Part shown: one piece after another, positions 59,874 to 64,000 of the stretch
Layout: each line of letters starts with the position of its first letter
How positions within the stretch are numbered: position 1 is the first letter of the stretch
DNA from: Clavelina lepadiformis
Taxonomy: Eukaryota > Chordata > Ascidiacea > Aplousobranchia > Clavelinidae
NCBI RefSeq assembly: GCF_947623445.1
Contig: NC_135240.1
Span: 9,796,001-9,860,000, forward strand
Length of the DNA: 64,000 bases
Reading direction: 5' to 3'
Position numbers and translations under genes: made by a program
Notes under the pieces: generated by a model
What the model saw: only the letters and a program-made list of their open reading frames with translations
Database searches by the model: none
What the model was told of the DNA's origin: nothing

Positions 59874-61515
59874 ATGTCAGCTGTCAAAAAGCGTACATGC
59901 GCCAATGACCCCAATATTTTTTGCTACATTTGTGGTTTCTTCACTGTCTCTTCTCAACGACATGAAATTACCGATTTTGTGAAAAGGTCTTATTTCGCTT
60001 ACTTTAAGGTGAAGTTAGGGGACCAAGATAAAAGTTGGGCCCCTTATAAAGTATGCAGAAGTTGCGTGGAGAGTTTGAGATCTTGGTCTCAGGGCAAGGA
60101 CAAACATCTGAAGTTTGGTATACCAATGATCTGGCGAGAACAAAAACATCATCTCGATGATTGCTACTTTTGTCGAGTCAGTGTGAAAGGTTACAACAAG
60201 AGGAACAAGCACAAGCTGCAATATCCAAATCTTGCCTCTGCTTTGCGTGCTATTGCACACAGTGACGAAATACCTGTGCCTACCTTTACTCATCTGCCCG
60301 AAAGTAGTGAAGAAGAGCTTAGGTTATCCTCTGATTCTTCACAAACTGATAAAGAAGTTTCAGATTTAGATTTTCAACCCTTGAGCTCCTTTTCTGAGCA
60401 ACCCTTATTGTTCAATCAGTCGGAATTGAACGATTTAATCCGTGATTTAAATCTTTCCAAACAGGCCTCAGAACTGCTAGCTTCACGGCTCCAGGAAAAA
60501 AACCTTCTCCAGCTTGGATGTTCTGTCACGTATTATCGGAATCGAGAAAAGCTATTTCTGAACTATTTTTCTTCTAAAAGATCTTTGGTTTATTGTCATG
60601 ATATTGAAGGTCTTCTTTTGCAATTAGGAATAACCAAATATCAACCAGAGGAGTGGAGACTGTTTATTGACAGCTCAAAACGAAGCCTAAAGTGCGTGTT
60701 ACTTCACAATGGAAATAAATATGCATCGATTCCAGTAGGACATTCTGTGACACTCAAAGAAACGTATGAAAACATTAAGAATGTGCTGGAAACACTGAAG
60801 TACAGTGATCATGGCTGGAGATTATGTGTAGACATAAAAATGATGAACTTTCTGTTATGACAGCAAGGTGGTTACACCAAATACCCTTGTTTTCTCTGCT
60901 ACTGGGATAGCAGAGCCAAAGATGAGCATTGGAAAAAAGATAAGTGGCCAGAAAGGAGCAGTTTAACACCTGGAGAAAAAAATATCATTCATAACCCGTT
61001 GGTGGATACCAAGAAGATCATCCTGCCGCCACTTCACATCAAACTTGGCGCAATGAAACAGTATGTTAAGGCTCTTGATCACAATGGAGATTGTTTTAAG
61101 TACATATGCCAAGTACAAATTAAGTACAAATTTTGCAGCATCAATGAACACATTAGAAGCAAGGGCATGGAATGCTTTTTCTTTAGTTGTTAGTAACTTT
61201 TTTGGCAACAGAAAGGCATAGAACTATCGAGACCTCGTAAAAGAAATGTTGTCCAGCATGCAAGAGATGAAATGCAATATGAGCATAAAGCTCCATTTTC
61301 TGAAAAATCATTTAGATTACTTTCCTGAAAACCTTGGGGACGTCAGTGAAGAACAAGGTGAGCGCTTCCACCAAGATATTAGAGTTATGGAAGAGCGCTA
61401 CCAGGGCCGGTGGGATTGTCACATGATGGCAGATTACTGCTGGAATTTGAAGAGAGAAATTTACACTACTACCCACAAACGAAAGCCATTAAAACGAAAA
61501 TTTTCGAGTTCTTAA
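59874..61515 (+). pseudogene. Conserved transposon-encoded protein of unknown class, with zinc-finger-like N-terminus (broken)
   Basis: A genuine ATG at 59874 opens 328 codons. N-terminal region (residues 1-125): CxxC pairs at about 17-20 (FCYIC), CRSC and CYFC around WAPYKVCRSCVESLRSW and FGIPMIWREQKHHLDDCYFC, suggesting zinc-binding DNA recognition. An acidic linker follows. Then come EEWRLFIDSSKRSLKCVLLHNG and the blocks shared with 31821-32861. A TGA at 60858 replaces a Gly codon. The frame continues with GGYTKYPCFLCYWDSR and LPPLHIKLG, loses an internal segment near 61110-61160, has a TAG near 61220, and reads on through MSIKLHFLKNHLDYFPENLG and EEQGERFHQDIRVMEERYQG to a stop at 61515. 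I recall similar unnamed proteins from many invertebrate genomes but no named family. Confidence 0.75.
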
Positions 61516-61766
61516 AGATTGTGGCATTACATTGAATGTTCAACGGTCAATTTCTAGTGATGTTTTTTACCTGAACACGAGGCTTTGTGTTCGTTTTTTA
61601 CATGATTAAACATTCTAGCAGTTCTGATAAAAACAACCTCTACATTTCAAGGCGGTCTCTGAGTTGCAGTATTATTTTATAATGAACATATATAAATTAT
61701 ATATTATCTCAAATGTGATAGAAACAAAATAACGCCAGAATCGGATTCAGCGCCCCCAAATTAGGT

Positions 61767-63020
61767 AAAAAAGACCCAAACACAATCTGCAACAAAAATC
61801 GTGTTGACCAGTGTTATTTATTATCCTAAATATGACTAATTAGTCTTTATCTATATGATGTCTATACTTATGAGTTGTAGGACTTCGTCACGCTGCAGTG
61901 CATATAACGCGCGAAACAATTTCACCACAATCAAGAGACAACATTGGTTTGGTCTTGGTATCGATATTATAGTTTGCGTAGCGTCTAGGATTCTAGGCCT
62001 ATTTCGGCCAGCTGCTGTTTACCTTTTTTGGACAAAACCGCTTCCGCAAACGGCTGGCTACATGAGCCAGTTATGCAACTGGTAGCCCATCTTTCTACCT
62101 ACTGTAGGTAACCGGTGGCCGATGAAGCAGGCAAATAGCCTACGGTAGGCAATGATTTCATCATTTTACTTAAAACAGATAAATCAGTCATCGCCGCATC
62201 AGATAGTATTATTTATTGGTGCAACTTGAGTCTCCTTTTGTTAAGAGACCAAAACTGTGTTTGAAGTGACTGTTTCACCAGTGTTCAGAAGACAAAATTT
62301 TTAAACCACAATGCACGGAATAATTTATAATACACAAACAAGAAAAGCTGATTTATTAATCCCCAATTAATAATAAATAAAGATTTGAGGCTTCAATGCA
62401 CACCATCACGCTAAAATTTGTATCTTTTGCATGTAGGATTTCTCGTGAAAAATTAACAAACTTTCCTGTTACGCAGATTTCTGCTATCACTCTCCTTTTT
62501 TTGCAAAAAGGAATACGGTACGTTTGTGACATAGTGATAGGCATTCGGTAACCGCCGCCATACCTAGACCACAGAGTATTGCAGTTTTTAGCATGATCTT
62601 GGGTGTAACAAACAACCAAAAATGACAAGTACGGTGCGCAAAAATCCTCAGACACAATAAAAGAGCACAGTTACACAGTAATATATACAGTTTGACTTGT
62701 TCAATCATTAAATCAATTGAAAATTGAGTACACAGAAGTTCTGTCCAGGTGATTAAGGGCAAAATAATGCACCTTAAATGCGGCACTGAAGCTCATCAAA
62801 AGCAGTATTGAGTGTGCTCTTGCCGAATTTTGCATTCCGGTGCCAGACTGCATTTTTTACACGATCTTGGGTGAGCAGAAGATTTAGAGGCTAGTTTGGC
62901 TGGTTTCTATGCTTTAGCAAGCCTACTTTAACATGTCTGCAAAACATTTTTCTATAAATCATGTAAAAATGCATAAAGACTGTGTCCAAAATTTATTAAA
63001 TGCATACATACAGCATACAG
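61767..63020. other. Stretch without recognised gene
   Basis: Short frames at 62356-62786 overlap and have no domain. Around 62080-62150 there is an imperfect palindromic pair, 'ctactgtaggtaacc / cctacggtaggca', but no element borders. Confidence 0.45.
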
Positions 63021-63029
63021 TTATACTAT

Positions 63030-63731
63030 TGTCTAATTTACAGTATGATATATTGGCTTGGGGATCCGCATCAAGTAGTTAAACCATTTAATATAATTCG
63101 TAATTAAATAGTAAGACTAATTACCAATAATAATTAATATACCAAACTAACTACACTTTATAGAGCAAACGATAGTCTAAATATATCTTAAATCTACCAA
63201 TTACAGACAGGCAAATTCATGCCTAACTATTACACAAATCTTCCCCAAAAATTTTAATGACTATTTCAGCGAAATCAAAGCTACGCAAATGCAATACTAG
63301 ATCATCACAGGACAACTTATTCTTGCCCCAAACCAAAACAGTAAAAAATAAAAAAGTTAACATAAGTATTTCTCGTATCAATTGAGAAGTGGACTTGAGC
63401 AAGGGATGTGCTGGTCGGATAACTGTGAATAGGGTGATGGATGTATGGTTGTTGATTTCTTTTGTATCATATTGTTATTGATTTTTGATTTGTTATTCTA
63501 TTGGTTCTGTGGTGTGTGTGTTTTGTTTTGCAGTGTTGTTTTAACTAATTGAGTTTCAGTTTTTCTATTTGTGTTAATTGTTTTTTATTTTCTTTTGCAA
63601 TAAAATCTGGGGCAGATGCCCTAGATAACTGTGAGGTCTTTTTGCTGCGCCACACCAATAAGTTATTTTGGAACTTTGTTATGATACTTTTTAGTTTGTT
63701 TTGAATGGTGAAATAAACTTTCTCTCTCTCA
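63030..63731 (+). mobile_element. CR1/L2-like LINE 3' end, second copy
   Basis: It matches 13190-14008: 'attggcttggggatcygcatca', 'ctaccaattacagacaggca', 'agatcatcacaggaaaactt', 'gagaagtggacttg', then the shared 3' untranslated end (ctggggca..tgccc, tgaggtcttttt/cgctg) and gaatggtgaaataaactttctctctc. Several deletions relative to 13190-14008 leave no open frame. Confidence 0.8.
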
Positions 63732-64000
63732 GATAATAATCCATATTAAAATAAGCTGGCACTCGTGATCACAGCACATTTTTATTTTTCACAGAAAGCA
63801 TTAGTTACACTAATCACGCTAAGCACTTGCTTTCGAAATTTTCATGACACAACATTTTCAAGCATTTATTGTAGGGTCTTTCTATAATTGTGAGCCAAAG
63901 TTAAAATATTTTTGTAAGTGGCCGACTCTGATTTGGCTTAACCTTTTTTTGTAGATATCTCTATAAATAATGAACACATCCAAAGGGTTTTTAAGATATG
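63732..64000. other. Right window edge, no recognised feature
   Basis: No exon or repeat was seen. Confidence 0.4.

Larger units (their letters stand above)
59129..61766 (+). mobile_element. TIR DNA transposon of an unrecognised family, copy 2 (full-length but decayed)
   Basis: The left end (about 59129-59200: ttaggataagttttgg, gctgaatccaattctg, ctatcacgtcagg) is inverted against the right end read backwards (61766-61690: acctaatttgggggc, gctgaatccgattctg, ctatcac). The same bipartite ends, GCTGAATCC followed about 30 bp later by CTATCACGTCA, bound copy 1 at 31553-33110. The coding region 59874-61515 occupies most of the right half. The left half carries a short minisatellite (59696-59768). 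Confidence 0.8.

Noticed and set aside
1..64000. CRISPR arrays, bacterial operons, rRNA genes, insertion sequences
   Set aside because: Spliced animal genes and eukaryotic transposons throughout; no regularly spaced repeat-spacer array and no rRNA-like sequence was seen.

Overview
The window is animal nuclear DNA: AT-rich, with short exons separated by GT-AG introns and a dense load of transposons. The host genes (ENY2, DTWD1, ZNF706, SLC22-type transporter, tandem-Tudor protein, ficolin-like lectin, rhodopsin-type GPCR) all belong to bilaterian families. Compact genes, many small MITEs, frequent 'aggcct' tracts and a collagen-fibrinogen lectin next to a divergent GPCR suggest an invertebrate deuterostome, most likely an ascidian tunicate; this is an inference, not a demonstrated assignment. 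All exon models were built by eye from splice sites and reading-frame phase, and all homology statements are from memory of the families. No search or alignment was run.

Layout: (1) 327-4634, minus: first seven coding exons of a tandem-Tudor protein that runs off the left edge. (2) 4.6-26.9 kb: no host gene recognised. It holds a diverged duplication (7.4-8.2 kb and 11.3-14.1 kb), a Penelope-like remnant with a decayed hammerhead-like fold, a CR1/L2-like LINE, a Ty3/gypsy pol fragment and several hAT-type MITEs with exact 8-bp target duplications. (3) 27.1-28.8 kb, plus: two-exon ZNF706. (4) 30.1-36.6 kb, minus: a 12-exon SLC22 transporter, with a DNA transposon carrying an unrecognised conserved gene lodged in intron 8 on the other strand. 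(5) 38.1-39.5 kb: an internally deleted hAT element. (6) 39.9-42.4 kb, minus: DTWD1 and intronless ENY2, head to tail. (7) 44.4-49.1 kb: a Mutator-like element whose termini are arrays of a 15-bp unit, split by a young non-autonomous LTR retrotransposon. (8) 51.8-54.9 kb, plus: a four-exon GPCR with a large extracellular region. (9) 56.0-57.7 kb, minus: a six-exon ficolin-like lectin. (10) 58.4-61.8 kb: a hAT MITE and a second, fuller copy of the unrecognised transposon. (11) 63.0-63.7 kb: another LINE 3' end.

The host genes do not form an evident pathway. The most notable item is the transposon family at 31.55-33.11 and 59.13-61.77 kb. Two diverged copies share matching terminal inverted repeats and encode a conserved protein that I cannot assign to a named transposase superfamily.
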